Assembly: GCA_030374765.1 (NCBI GenBank)
Contig: JARGXX010000100.1
Coordinates: 1,240,001 to 1,304,000, forward strand
Direction: 5' to 3'
DNA length: 64,000 bases
Origin: Agarophyton chilense
Taxonomy: Eukaryota > Rhodophyta > Florideophyceae > Gracilariales > Gracilariaceae
Shown here: piece by piece, positions 19,866 through 30,180 of the stretch
Numbering within the stretch: position 1 is the stretch's first letter
Layout: each line of letters opens with the position of its first letter
Notes under the pieces: model-generated
The model's database searches: none
Told to the model about the DNA's origin: nothing
Seen by the model: only the letters and a program-made list of their open reading frames with translations
Made by a program: the position numbers and the translations under genes

Positions 19866-22608
19866 AGCTATTCTAGTATTTGATGCGCACTGGCTGACAC
19901 CATTTTGGACACCGCTAACAGTCGCTTATGACAGCGCATTCAAGAATAGCATCCTTGCCGAGTACCTGCGGGAACATGACATAGAAGCTAGACCTCTGCC
20001 GCCGAGAAGGCACAATAAGAACGTGCTTGAGTCCAAGCATAAAATCATCCGAGATGTCTTCACTCGCCTGAAGGAAGAGTCTACTGTGGAACGGAAAGAA
20101 TGGGAAAACTCTCTGATCATTCAACAGGCAATCAGAATTTCCAATGATCTCTACGGCAGCGACGTTCTATCTGCGCAAGAACTTTCCAAGGGCTACTCCA
20201 GACCGATACAGAAGGGTGTCATACCAAAACAACTTCCACAAGAACTCGTGTATGCCCACCAAACCCTTCTAGCAAGGCGAAAGCTGACCTTGATTCTGCG
20301 ATCAAAGACATTTAATGAAAGCCCTACTGCAGTAGGAGATCTCGTGCAGATATTTATCAAGAAGGAGCACGAAAAACGTGGGAAGTGGTCACAAGACAAG
20401 CCCGTGCTGGCCTTTGACATTGCAAACGGCACAGTGACCGTCCCAGGAGCCAAAGGAAAAAAAATTAACGCTGCAATTGAAGACGTCAGGCCAGCAATAG
20501 TCCAGAACGAGCTAGCTACTGCTGTGCAGAATGCTTTTGATGAACTGGATCGAAACTTGGAAGAAGTTGTAGACACACTCGAAGAAAACTCCCCCGAATC
20601 CAGAACAGACTCTATCGGAGATGAAGTTCCAATCTCAAACCCAACTCCGCACAAATTAGAAGAAGAACCCGACTGCATAGGACCTAACACTCCCAATGTC
20701 GGTGACAATATAGAAGTGTACTGGCCAATAGACAAAAAATTTTACGGAGGCACAGTACATACGCATGACGAGAGGACTGGAAAGTACGCAGTTCATTATT
20801 TCGACGGAGATAAGGAAAATCTCAACCTGGAAAATGAAGTATGGAATTATCTCGACAACCGAGCAGTCGCAGAGCAGAAAGAGGATACGGACTATCAGTC
20901 CAACCAATCAAGCGATCAACCAGATGCGGAAGAACCTATCAGTGCAGCAGAAGTACAGTTGTCGCCAGGGCAAGACTTGCAAAGCACAGAGAAAGACCTC
21001 ATTCAGACCTATTACAAGGCGTTCGGAAATACAGAATTTATGTTGCACCAAGCACAGGGGTTACCACCCTTTGCAACACAGAATGCCTATGACAAGGAAG
21101 AACGGTCATTTAAGAGGATTGTGAGAGATGTAGCAGTTTCTCGAGTTCCTAAAAACGCGAACATAGTATCAAGCCACGTCCTTTACAAGGTGAAGAAGTG
21201 TGATGATAACTCGCTGACATTAAAGGCACGAATTGCAGTACATGGCAATAAGGATCGAGAAAAGCATGCCCTGAAAACAGACTCTGCAACATGCCCACCA
21301 GTTGGTATCCGCATACTGTTGTCTCTTTCTACGATCTATCGGTGGACTCTGGCAAAGATCGACTTCAAGAGCGCCTTTCTTCAAACGGAAGCTCAACGAG
21401 ATGTCTACATGGTACCTCCTCGCGAATGCAAAACACTTCATCAGCACTACTGGTTGCTGCTATCAGCAGCCTATGGTCTCGCAAATGCAGGGGCCAAGTG
21501 GCAAGAGCTTAGTGATGATGTGCTACGTGGATTTGGTTTTTCGCAGCTCGTGTACGTGCCGCAGCTCTTTTACAAAAAATTGGATGGAAAAGTTGTAGTC
21601 ATTGCAGTCAAAGTGGTCGATGACATCCTCTTTGCTGGAGAGAGAAAGAATTTGTCTACAATAATAGAAAAAATAAGACACAACCATAAACTTGGCACGA
21701 TAGTGTATGGACCAGGTAGGGTACAGTTTTATGGTCTGGCGCTTACTCAGTACGAAGACTACACAGTTACCATCGATGGAGACGAAAAGCTGAAAGGGTA
21801 CGAAGCCGGAACAATTAGTCGTTTAAGGAGAAAAGACCAGGAAAGTCAGCTGAACAGCATTGAGCTCTCATCATTCAGGTCGCTGAACAGTTCAATTTGC
21901 TGGCTTGGCATTGCTGCCTCTCCGTTTTGCGCATTTGCGGCAAGCTATTTGCAGCAAAAAGGGCCATTTCCTACTATCAAGGACATGATAACGCAGATTA
22001 ATATGCTGCGCACTCTGAAGAGAAAAGGAACGTCACTAAGGTTCCTGAGGCCACTCAGTGGAAAAGAATATCAGATCTCAATTGTAGTATTTTCTGACGC
22101 AAGCCGAACGAACGACTATGGACAGCTTGGGTTTGTCGCTGGACTTCTTTTTGGAAAACTGAAGCAAGACTCTGTCGTTCATGTCATTTCCTGGAGTTCT
22201 CATAAGTCCCGAAGACCAGTTAAATCAATTGGATCGGCCGAAACTCTGGCTGCAGGAGAGGCCATCGATGAGGGCAAGGTACTCTGTAAGGCATTCCAGG
22301 CTTTGTTAGGAATCCACGTTGGACTGTGGATCGTTGTGGACTCAAAGGATTTGTTTGGCACACTTTCTACCTGTCGCAACGCTGCAGATCGTTCTATTCG
22401 TGGAGATGTCAGCGTAATCAGATACGAATTTGAAACAAGAAACGTTGACAGAATGATATGGATTCCAGGTAGCGCAAACTATGCTGATCCGTTGACAAAA
22501 ACCGATAGCCCTATCTCTCAAGCTTTGGAGTTAATGTTTTTTGATGGGAAAATATCCATGGACTTTCATGGGGCTTTATTCCGAAACTCTAACGCACCCA
22601 CTGGTTAG
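19765..22608 (+). CDS. copia integrase core, Tudor-like domain, RT and RNase H
   Basis: A 947-codon frame; its upstream end is an artefact of the frame break, not a start. The integrase core begins at once (DHMFLDQHC), with the second Asp in VAYDSAF and the Glu in NVLESKHKIIRD. Residues about 311-362 form a Tudor-like barrel (VGDNIEVYWPIDKKFYGG ... YAVHYFDGDKENLNL). RT follows: KIDFKSAFLQT, AAYGLANAGAKW and the catalytic box VVDDIL (usually YVDD). RNase H has FSDASRTND, the Glu of GSAETLAAGEA and the Asp of VVDSKDL, then ANYADPLTK near the end. It stops with TAG, 22 bp before the right LTR, with a purine-rich gagaggaattgg as polypurine tract. No nonsense codon interrupts 2.8 kb, consistent with youth. 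Confidence 0.9.
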   Translation: MDHMFLDQHCVMHIMDTASRYSVGAVVQDTSMREAILVFDAHWLTPFWTPLTVAYDSAFKNSILAEYLREHDIEARPLPPRRHNKNVLESKHKIIRDVFTRLKEESTVERKEWENSLIIQQAIRISNDLYGSDVLSAQELSKGYSRPIQKGVIPKQLPQELVYAHQTLLARRKLTLILRSKTFNESPTAVGDLVQIFIKKEHEKRGKWSQDKPVLAFDIANGTVTVPGAKGKKINAAIEDVRPAIVQNELATAVQNAFDELDRNLEEVVDTLEENSPESRTDSIGDEVPISNPTPHKLEEEPDCIGPNTPNVGDNIEVYWPIDKKFYGGTVHTHDERTGKYAVHYFDGDKENLNLENEVWNYLDNRAVAEQKEDTDYQSNQSSDQPDAEEPISAAEVQLSPGQDLQSTEKDLIQTYYKAFGNTEFMLHQAQGLPPFATQNAYDKEERSFKRIVRDVAVSRVPKNANIVSSHVLYKVKKCDDNSLTLKARIAVHGNKDREKHALKTDSATCPPVGIRILLSLSTIYRWTLAKIDFKSAFLQTEAQRDVYMVPPRECKTLHQHYWLLLSAAYGLANAGAKWQELSDDVLRGFGFSQLVYVPQLFYKKLDGKVVVIAVKVVDDILFAGERKNLSTIIEKIRHNHKLGTIVYGPGRVQFYGLALTQYEDYTVTIDGDEKLKGYEAGTISRLRRKDQESQLNSIELSSFRSLNSSICWLGIAASPFCAFAASYLQQKGPFPTIKDMITQINMLRTLKRKGTSLRFLRPLSGKEYQISIVVFSDASRTNDYGQLGFVAGLLFGKLKQDSVVHVISWSSHKSRRPVKSIGSAETLAAGEAIDEGKVLCKAFQALLGIHVGLWIVVDSKDLFGTLSTCRNAADRSIRGDVSVIRYEFETRNVDRMIWIPGSANYADPLTKTDSPISQALELMFFDGKISMDFHGALFRNSNAPTG

Positions 22609-22630
22609 CAAGAACTCTGAGAGGAATTGG

Positions 22631-22953
22631 TATGGAAAGCAAATGCATCTTAGTCAATCGATGCATACCCTAGGCGCATTTGCGTATAATGCAAGCCCTC
22701 TAGGAGAGGTTTTGCATGACATGGTGCTGCAATAATCATGTGCAGCAAGAGAGTAGATTACGTGGCCGTTAGCATTCGATTGCGTGGCCTTTTAGTGATA
22801 GATTACATGGCCGCTAGCCCGCCTTGTCGGGTATATAAGCCCAAGAGCCTGGACATGGACCCTTGGTTTATCCGAGGCAGGCAAGCATTCGAATAGTAAT
22901 CTGAATCAGTAAATTGTTCTTTAACAGAAGCATCTACAACCACCCTTTAATTA
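22631..22953 (+). repeat. 3' LTR of the copia element
   Basis: 323-bp direct repeat of 17713-18035, including the TATA box at 22832-22838. It abuts a piece of gypsy-1 LTR at 22954. Confidence 0.92.
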
Positions 22954-23048
22954 ATGGGTGTCTACTGTGTCTCGGATTGGGACGCTCCCCACAATGCTTG
23001 TGTCTACTTTGGGTGCTATCTTAATTGAGGTGGGTGGCGTGCGCTACA
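22954..23048 (-). repeat. Truncated 5' LTR of gypsy-1
   Basis: 95 bp matching 13847-13940 of the gypsy-1 3' LTR (TGTAGCGCACGCCACCC... on the - strand), cut off where the copia LTR begins. The outer edge carries the AAAAC target duplication at 23049-23053. Confidence 0.88.
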
Positions 23049-23053
23049 AAAAC

Positions 23054-23575
23054 GCGTCATTTTTCAACGAAACCTTTCGCGTGAGTCACCACGTCCTAGG
23101 TATAGCAAATTTGTTTCAACCCCAACGTGGAAGAGTCAATCACGTTAGAGCACCATGTCGCCAGGAACCCCACCAGGGAGTATACCGTCATTGGCATGGG
23201 AGTCGATGGAGGACTCATCCGTATCCGCATTCAAGTTGATCCATAGAGTGCGGGAGTATATTGATTGGTCAATTTGTTAAGTATGCACACCGATTGATGT
23301 GAGAGAGACACATACCGTGAAATTCACTGTTATCGAAATTGTTCGTGTGGAATTCCAAGTAACTTCGTAGATGTCAAGAAGCTGTGGCGATGTATCAAGG
23401 TGGAAGCTCTGTGCCAAAAGAACATTAGCAAGTTGCTAATTAGAACTAAAGTCTAAAAACTGAGATTCCTTATAAGACTGAATCCTTTCAAAGAGCTGTT
23501 CAAAAGAAAAACCTTCAATGTACCCGGACGGTCTCTGTGTGGGTTCATCCAAGAAGCGTTTGCACCAGGGTCATA
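23054..23575. other. Spacer between gypsy-1 and hAT element
   Basis: No recognised gene, repeat or RNA. The open frame running from the LTR to 23239 is a by-product of the repeat. Confidence 0.35.
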
Positions 23576-23579
23576 TTTG

Positions 23580-26312
23580 TGACTGACTGACTACTCTTGA
23601 AAATGGGTGACTTCTGACTGACTGACTACCGAATCTCGCAAACAGTCAGTCAAATCAGTCACATTGGATGCAAACGTGTACACTGGGCAACTTCTTCAAC
23701 GTTACCTCATCGCCCGCGCCACGAATATGCGACGGCGACGAGATCGCGAGTTAAGAAATTATGCGATCATGACAGCGATCTGTTCTGCGATCGATCGTTC
23801 TGAAACCCTTCCGCAACACTCTTCAACAGAAACATTGTCTCGCGACGTTCAGTCTTCCCCTCGTACGTTTTCCCATGCCCTGCACCCCTACTGCGGTTGC
23901 TCTGCCGCATGCGGCTGTTGCAAGCGATGCAGACGTTCAAGCAGATATTACAGCAAAAGCTATCGTCGAGGGGCAGCAAAGTCGCCAGAAGAAGCGCCGC
24001 AAGTCAGCGAATGGACATGGCTGGAGTACCCGTACCTCAGTATGGAGCATAATTGGAGCTGCCATCATCGCAGACGATGATAACGAAGTCTCTAAGTTTT
24101 AATGCGCTGTTTGTGTTTCGATACGCAGGATGAACAAACCGTTGTCAACCAGTAACGTCATTGACCACTACAAGTTGAAGCACTACTGCGTTTATCGCTC
24201 TATTCTTTCTCTCAACCGCTAAAACGTGCATCCTACTGTGTTACGGTCCCGCATTGCTGATGCACGAGCGGAGATTGCACGCCAAAGGTCGCGAAATAAT
24301 CTCGACGGCTTCTTCCAACGTCCTCCCGCTCCCTCTTTGCACCCTACGCTATCGGTACAGGAACCCTCTGCCGCCGACCTACAATCTGTTGGAATAATCC
24401 TGTATGTCTGCACCACCGAAACACCCTCAACGCAAGTGGTATTCCCTTTGTTAAAAGGATTGATCGACCTTTTTGGTGGCCGTATGCGCTTCTCGAGTTG
24501 TACGGGAATCGGAACGATGTTGCACGAAACGTATACTGCCGTTTGCCGACTGCTCAAGGCCTAGATTACGAACGAGAAAACGGGCTGCATAACAGTGGAT
24601 TGATGGAGCGCGGCACTCGGGGCGTCCATTCTGGGGATTACTTGGCATTACATAGACCACGACTGGAAGCTCCAATCTGTACCTATCGCAACGCTGAACA
24701 TGGGGCTTGTGACGAAAAAGCCGAGCAGCGGCTCTGGAGTATCATCGAACAAATTTTTCAGCAAAACCCTATCATAGGGTTCGATAAAATCCGTGTTCAC
24801 ACAGCAACAAGCGACAATGAAGCTGCTTCTGCACTCGCCGTTGATCTGTTGACGAACTACCTGGGATCAGCTCGATACGTGGTGCAAACTCTGGCGCTCG
24901 TTGTAAATGATGTATTTTCGGAAGGGTCGGTTTGGGCAAGGTATTTAGAGCATGTCAATGCAGTCACATCCTATTTCAATCACCATCAGCGCGCAGCGCA
25001 GTTGCTGGTTGAAAAGCAGTTACAGTAAAGTATGAAGCCGGACCAAATTCAGAAGCTCAAGCAAGATGTGCCAACTCGTTGGCATTCCAGATTGGCTGCC
25101 ATGTCAAGTTATCTTTCAAGAGTTTCAAATATAAAAGCGATCACGGATGAAATGAATATAGACTCAAGCCAGCTCCCGCAGCTCTCGGTAGAACAAGAGA
25201 ACGTTTTGGCAGTATTTATTGCCGTGTTGACAAAGGTACGTCGCGTTGAACTACAGCTCGAGGCCGATCAGAAGGTTACTATACCCAGGGCGCCGAGTCT
25301 ACTTAGGGAGCTCTATGAAACTTTATTGATTATGTCCGGGTCTTTATTGCCTTCTTCAGGGGCGGAGAGGACAGTTGCCAGCGCCGCCGCGTTGGGAGAT
25401 GATGCAGAGTTTGAGGTCAGAGCTCTCCCCACGTAGCCCAGTATCGCTGCTTCCGACAAATGCAGAGATGAGGCTCGTCAGAAAATACTGCTACAAAACC
25501 ATCCCAAGGCTCTAGCCATACAATTAGCTGATCGTATCAAGTCTAAACTGGGGCATGTTTGGGAACGTGTGGACGAAGAAGCCATATTGTGGCAGCCTGG
25601 ATCGCAGAAGGGAGTTGCGACAGACCGGATGATGCAAAAGAGCCGCCGCACTTTATTGGTTCATATTCCCGCCTTCATGGATATCAGTGAATGCACGCTG
25701 GCTTTTCTAGACTGTACCAATGACTGCAAGGAGGAATATTTGAAGCTTTTATACAAAGCCATCGTGAACGAGGCGATTGAACTTGACGGTCCATGTCCTC
25801 AAACGCACACCATCTTGAAGTACTTTTCAGTATGTTTCATTCTGACCTGATGCGAACGTTTGGAAAGTGTGGCCGGAAAGAACCTGGAGCCGCTCTGCTT
25901 TTTTGGAAAGAGGCAAATGGTCGACAGGGCCTGATCAGTCCCATGCCTTTTAATACTGTAGCGAGAGCCACATTGTCTACGCAAGCTTCTGCTGTTCCAG
26001 TAGAGCGATTATTTAGTGATCTAGGAAGGAAAGAAGGGAACCAAAACCAATCGCTCCTCTCAAGTACTCTGTAGATGATTGAAATGATCCGAGCATTTGT
26101 TAACAATGAAGTCACATATAGTCCTCTGGGGCAAAGAGAACTTCTTCAGCAGAAGGCGCACGCGTTCCGTTGTATTGTTGACATAGTAGCGCGAGAATTA
26201 AAGAGGGAATGATCTCATAATGGTCGGTGTCTGAGAAATGACTAATTTAACTGACTACCTACAAAAACAGCGTGACTATGACTTTTAGACCCCACCAAAT
26301 AGTCAGTCAGAA
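23580..26312 (+). mobile_element. hAT-superfamily DNA transposon, decayed
   Basis: The left end has repeated TGACTGACTGACTA at 23580-23595 and 23615-23632. The right end has AGTCAGTCAG at 26301-26310 in inverted orientation, with a second ACTGACTA copy near 26250. Between them are BED-finger, catalytic-domain and dimerisation-domain pieces of a hAT transposase. I could not settle the exact terminal base or find a clean 8-bp target duplication. Confidence 0.75.
23960..26090 (+). pseudogene. hAT transposase pseudogene
   Basis: A BED-type zinc finger is readable around 24030-24195: SVWS, then CAVC and DHYKLKH, interrupted by a TAA near 24101. Near 24585-24700 the conserved hAT block reads ITVD*WSAALG...LGITWHYIDHDWKL with an in-frame TGA. 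A further segment (HTATSDNEAASAL ... VQTLALVVNDVF) is in a different frame at 24790-24925. Then DVPTRWHSRLAAMSSYL at 25066-25115 is the classical hAT RW motif region. The C-terminal dimerisation block ARATLSTQASAVPVERLFSD at 25960-26020 is followed by SSTL and a stop. At least two frameshifts and three stops make it non-functional. Confidence 0.85.
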
Positions 26313-28960
26313 ATACGGTCCTGGTTTGCACGAAACTGCGGAAGAACAACAACGGGAAATTGGGATAGTTTGGAATGGATTCAGTCCTGTAGCAGGAAGT
26401 AAGTTGGGAAAAAGAAGCGGGCAATCGGAAGAAAGTTGAATGGATGATGTCGATCGATTCGGAAGTTTGCTTGAAGCAGGACCTAGTGTCTACACGCACG
26501 GATAACTGATCTCTTCTGAGGCCAAAATTTCTCTTAAAAAGTTACTGAAATCATTCCAGATATGAATTTTCAAATTTAGAGCTGAAAGGAAGAAACCAAA
26601 TATTTTTGGCCTCAAACAATCCAAAGAGAACAAGTTGAAAGGAAATATCTCTTTCAATCATTTATTAATGCATAATACAGGAATTGATGCCAACAAGGAA
26701 GAGTGTTAAACAATATGTTCCAGTTATGCAGAACTTGTAGATTGAATTTATTGCTTTAATACAAAGAAATAAACAATGGTCTCATCTGAGCCCAGTTGAC
26801 CTCACATGAGGCCATCGATCTTATTGACATTAGAAAGTCCGCGAATTCTATGTGTGGTGACATGGAGTCAACAATGAGTCAATGTTGTTGAAGACGTCTC
26901 GCGAGAGGAGAATGCATACTTACAACACCCAATCTATAGTAGATAGCTGCGTAGGTTGCACTATATTCTAAGTAGCGAACGTTAGGTAGACACGAATTGA
27001 ATCTTTAATTTGAATTAGTTCTTGAATCTAGGAGACGCTCAATTATAATGACGCTGCTTACTTGGCACGGTAGAGACCCACACCAAGCTCCCAGCTACTA
27101 TAAAAGAGCTCGAAACAAGATAACTACTTCTCTTGTCCGACATCATTCTATCGAACAACTTTCAATCTCTTCCACTACAACAACTCCATCACCCACACCG
27201 TCGTTCTCGTTCATCTTGCTCTCGCAACGCCTCCTTCTACGCCGTCTACGCCGATTCCGCCGCACCGCCGCATTCTACACCGCTTACATTGAATCGCCGT
27301 TTGCACAAGAAATGTAACAAGGAAAGGAAGAAACTCGGCGTAAAGAGAAGGGTTTTCAAGAAAGGCGAAGGTTGGCTAAAACACCTGCACAGTTTGCTGG
27401 TCGAGGAGGTCTCCTGTCTTGTCCGTCTTTGTTCTCGAAACCCTGGCTGTGCTGTCATTATATAGATAGCAACATCTTATATGTGAATGAGCTTCTCAAG
27501 AGAAAACACATCTAAGATGACAGGAGAACAACTACTCATTTGTATGTCTCAAGGTAGACTACGTAGGACAAATAATAGCGTGTCGAGTAAATTCAGCCTA
27601 CTTGAATTGACCGAGAACTAAATCATGCACTTCACATGAACCCGCAATCACTTGGGCCCACTGCAGATAGAATGCGCTGTGCCGTCGCGTATGCTTTCTT
27701 CGAATCACTTGGTCCACAATTTAAAGAGATCACGCTGCCTAGCCGTATATGCAACCATAATTACAGCTTACGAAGGGCGAGTCATTACACTATGTTGGAA
27801 TCGCACATTTACGCTCCAGTCTGCGTCTCTCCGCTTTAAAAATACGCTTGTATACTTGTCTAGAAACGTTGAGATGTAAAGAAACGTAAATCGAGCACGG
27901 AGGCAGAAAGTGGAGCTATACGAAGTCCATGTTTGAGAAGGTGATATTGAAATAATTATGATTCTCTTCCTATTTCTGGTTTTTTTTGAAAATATTTTTG
28001 CAAACCTTAATAGGTTGCATCTTTATTGCAATGAAGAAACTCTTGTTTGTTAAGCGTGGTAGAGATAGTAATAGTCTAGCGAGCAAAAGGTGCCATCTAT
28101 CCTAGATTTGACACGTGTAAGCTCTGAACCGCATCATCCTGCAGACCGTGCACGCCCTTTCGTAGGTAAACTTTTGTTCTTGTCGACACGTCACCGCCGC
28201 CGCCAGAGGTGAACTTATGCACACCCCGGCCGGCTAGCTTCCCTTTGGTGTTCTGCAAGCACGCTTTAGAGTCTTAGTCAATCTTTTCGTTTTATTATTC
28301 TTATGAAAGGGTCAGCTTCCGCTGTTACCGGTGCTTCACTTCTTTAATGGCCTTTCGATACTGATTGCAGTCTTCCCTTTCGTTATTGCTTTCATGTTGC
28401 ACATATTATTTCATTACCGGGTATATTGCATTTCTCCCTTACCAGGTCCACTTCTGTTGGTCTTCTGAATTAGGACTACCCTGCTTGCAAAATTTCCTCT
28501 CTTCCTGTGGTTGTGTTTATCTTTTTGGGTGGTTCCGAAGTTATCTCATAAGGAGGTCATTTACAGCTCCCCGGACAAGAATTTCTTCACAATTACCGTC
28601 ACGACTAAACTTAAAGCATACTCTTGAAAACACGCCTAGCACCAACAAACCTCTCTGATTGAGATCGCCTCAGATGTTGACGCTGGCTTCCCCGTCACGC
28701 GTCCACAGCATTTGTAGTTTCCCTAAAAGGATCCCACAACTTTTGGACAACCCGGAGCGTATACCTCACCAGTCCACTTCTTTGGAACTCAAAGATTAGC
28801 TGTAGGTCATGCTTCAGCAGGCCTCCCTGAGAATACCACCTGCCCGGACGAATAAAGATCCCACGACACACGTCATCGACAGTATGAATGTCAAGTGTAA
28901 CTAATCGGATCAGCGCTTCACTGCCTATCCGCGGTGACTCTCGATAAATATTTATAGGCA
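26313..28960. other. Long stretch without a recognised gene
   Basis: This is AT-rich up to about 27000. Around 27100 there is a good TATA box (ctataaaagagctc) followed by a pyrimidine/CA-rich leader-like sequence and a frame from 27048 (89 residues) rich in Ser/Thr/Pro and Arg. This could be a promoter or part of an unrecognised LTR, but no partner copy exists in the window. The 97-residue frame at 28365-28658 has no motif. I call nothing here. Confidence 0.35.
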
Positions 28961-28962
28961 GA

Positions 28963-29573
28963 TGTTCAGGCCATCGTCGACAAAGTCCACACCCATCTTT
29001 GTGGACATGTATGCTTCTCGGACATTAAACTGTTGTTACAGCAAAATGGGCTATGGAATCAGGTCGTAGCCAAGTATAGTACTGAGTTGGTGCAAGGCTG
29101 TACGGTATGCAGATCGACAGCTGTTCCCCCGCCGACAACAAAAGTATCCATCAGGTCACTCACGCGATCATTTAATGATGTCGCATGCGTAGATCATGTT
29201 GTCCTTGACAACGTTTGTGTGATGCACTCATTGGACTTGGTTTCCAGATACTCTGCAGCGCACATCGTGTCATCTACAGCACTCGCAGATGCTGTCACCT
29301 GTTTTGAAGCAAGCCGGGTATTTGAGTTTTGGCAACCCGATTCCATACGTGCAAACAAAGCATTTCTTGTAGGAGTCTTTGGATAGTACTGCACAGCCCT
29401 GCACCAAGACGCCATGCGCAGAACGCCATCGACTCCAAGCACGACATCATCAGGAGTACATTTCTCCGTCTCAATGTGAAGGAGCAACGATTACGGTTGA
29501 GTTTTGTAAGCCGCCAGGACCTGAGTTATCTTACAGACGCCACGTGAACTGGCCAACCTCAGCTGGACATATT
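28963..29573 (+). pseudogene. copia integrase fragment
   Basis: Starting at about 28970 the translation gives an integrase zinc-binding domain (VDKVHTHLCGH ... CTVC) and the start of the catalytic core (FNDVACVDHVVLDNVCVMH). This aligns with the copia element at 19.5-19.9 kb without that element's frame break. After a frameshift near 29390 the third-catalytic-residue region reads PRRHAQNAIDSKHDIIRSTF, with Asp where the young copy has Glu. There is no gag, RT or LTR, so it is a truncated scrap of a related family. Confidence 0.8.
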
Positions 29574-29581
29574 TAGATAAC

Positions 29582-29900
29582 TATTTTAATTTATTTAGTG
29601 TGATAGAATAGCTTTACAGTGCAAGGGATATCCCAGCGCCTTTCCATTGGCATTTACTTGGCTCGAGTAGCGCTTCTCTTCTAAAATCAAGGAGGCACCC
29701 TTAGAATACTAAACTACCCCCCTCAATACATTACTTCCACCAATTGGTCTTGAATCTATCGTTTCCGTAGCTCCGACATGTAGGATTACGCAGTAAACGC
29801 CCGCTCATTGCACCAAATACTCTGGGAGTGACACCATCTAGAATACAAACTTTAAGAACCGCTCTATCACGCTATCCCACGATGAGACGAGTTGTAGTGG
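29582..29900 (-). repeat. Partial gypsy-2-type LTR in inverted orientation
   Basis: The reverse complement matches 30905-31230 of the gypsy-2 LTR, including tttccgtagctcc, tacgcagtaaacgcc, tttacttggctcgagt and the tRNA-like end (accgctctatcacgc), with clear divergence. It points opposite to the intact LTR 1 kb away. It is truncated at both ends. Confidence 0.8.
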
Positions 29901-30180
29901 GTTGTACCCACCTACTCGTGGGGCGCACACAGCCCCACGCAAGATTCCATTCGAAATTGCATCACTTCGGGCACAGCCCAATGCTAGGTAGCCTTTTTGG
30001 GACTGTTTCGCGAACAAGAAACTCGTAGGAGTACTTCAGACAGCGTCGACAGCCCCCCAGTAAACTTCAAGGGCATCGGTCCCCTCCCCCATATTCTCCA
30101 TACACAAATTCTTGCGCCGAAACCCTGCGCACAGTGATACCTGCGATACTGTGGTTGTACCGCGACACGTTCGATCAATT

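Larger units (their letters stand above)
17713..22953 (+). mobile_element. Young Ty1/copia element with Tudor-like domain
   Basis: A 5,241-bp element with 323-bp LTRs that differ by one base that I can see, implying a recent insertion. Order inside is gag, protease, integrase, RT, RNase H, as in Ty1/copia. It is encoded by two overlapping frames (18039-19865 and 19765-22608), apparently split by a small deletion in integrase. The LTRs start TATGGAAAG and end CTTTAATTA rather than the usual TG...CA. There is no matching target-site duplication: the left flank is GCCAG and the right is ATGGG. A related scrap lies at 28.97-29.57 kb. Confidence 0.9.
13736..23048 (-). mobile_element. Ty3/gypsy element gypsy-1 with nested copia
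   Basis: Read on the - strand: the 5' LTR remnant (23048-22954) is interrupted by the copia element (22953-17713), followed by protease, reverse transcriptase, RNase H, integrase and the 3' LTR (13940-13736). The outer ends are flanked by the same pentamer AAAAC (13731-13735 and 23049-23053), a perfect 5-bp target-site duplication, which shows the two LTR pieces belong to one insertion. Gag, the primer-binding site and 111 bp of the 5' LTR are missing; see the recombination finding. RT carries frameshifts, so it is non-autonomous. Confidence 0.88.

Noticed and set aside
19745-19870. Programmed ribosomal frameshift between the two copia frames
   Set aside because: The break lies inside the integrase catalytic core, a related copy is continuous there, and a 2-base change in a GT run explains it.
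27048-27465. Possible small gene or solo LTR with TATA box near 27,100
   Set aside because: The frame is low-complexity, and no second copy, polypurine tract or target duplication supports an LTR.
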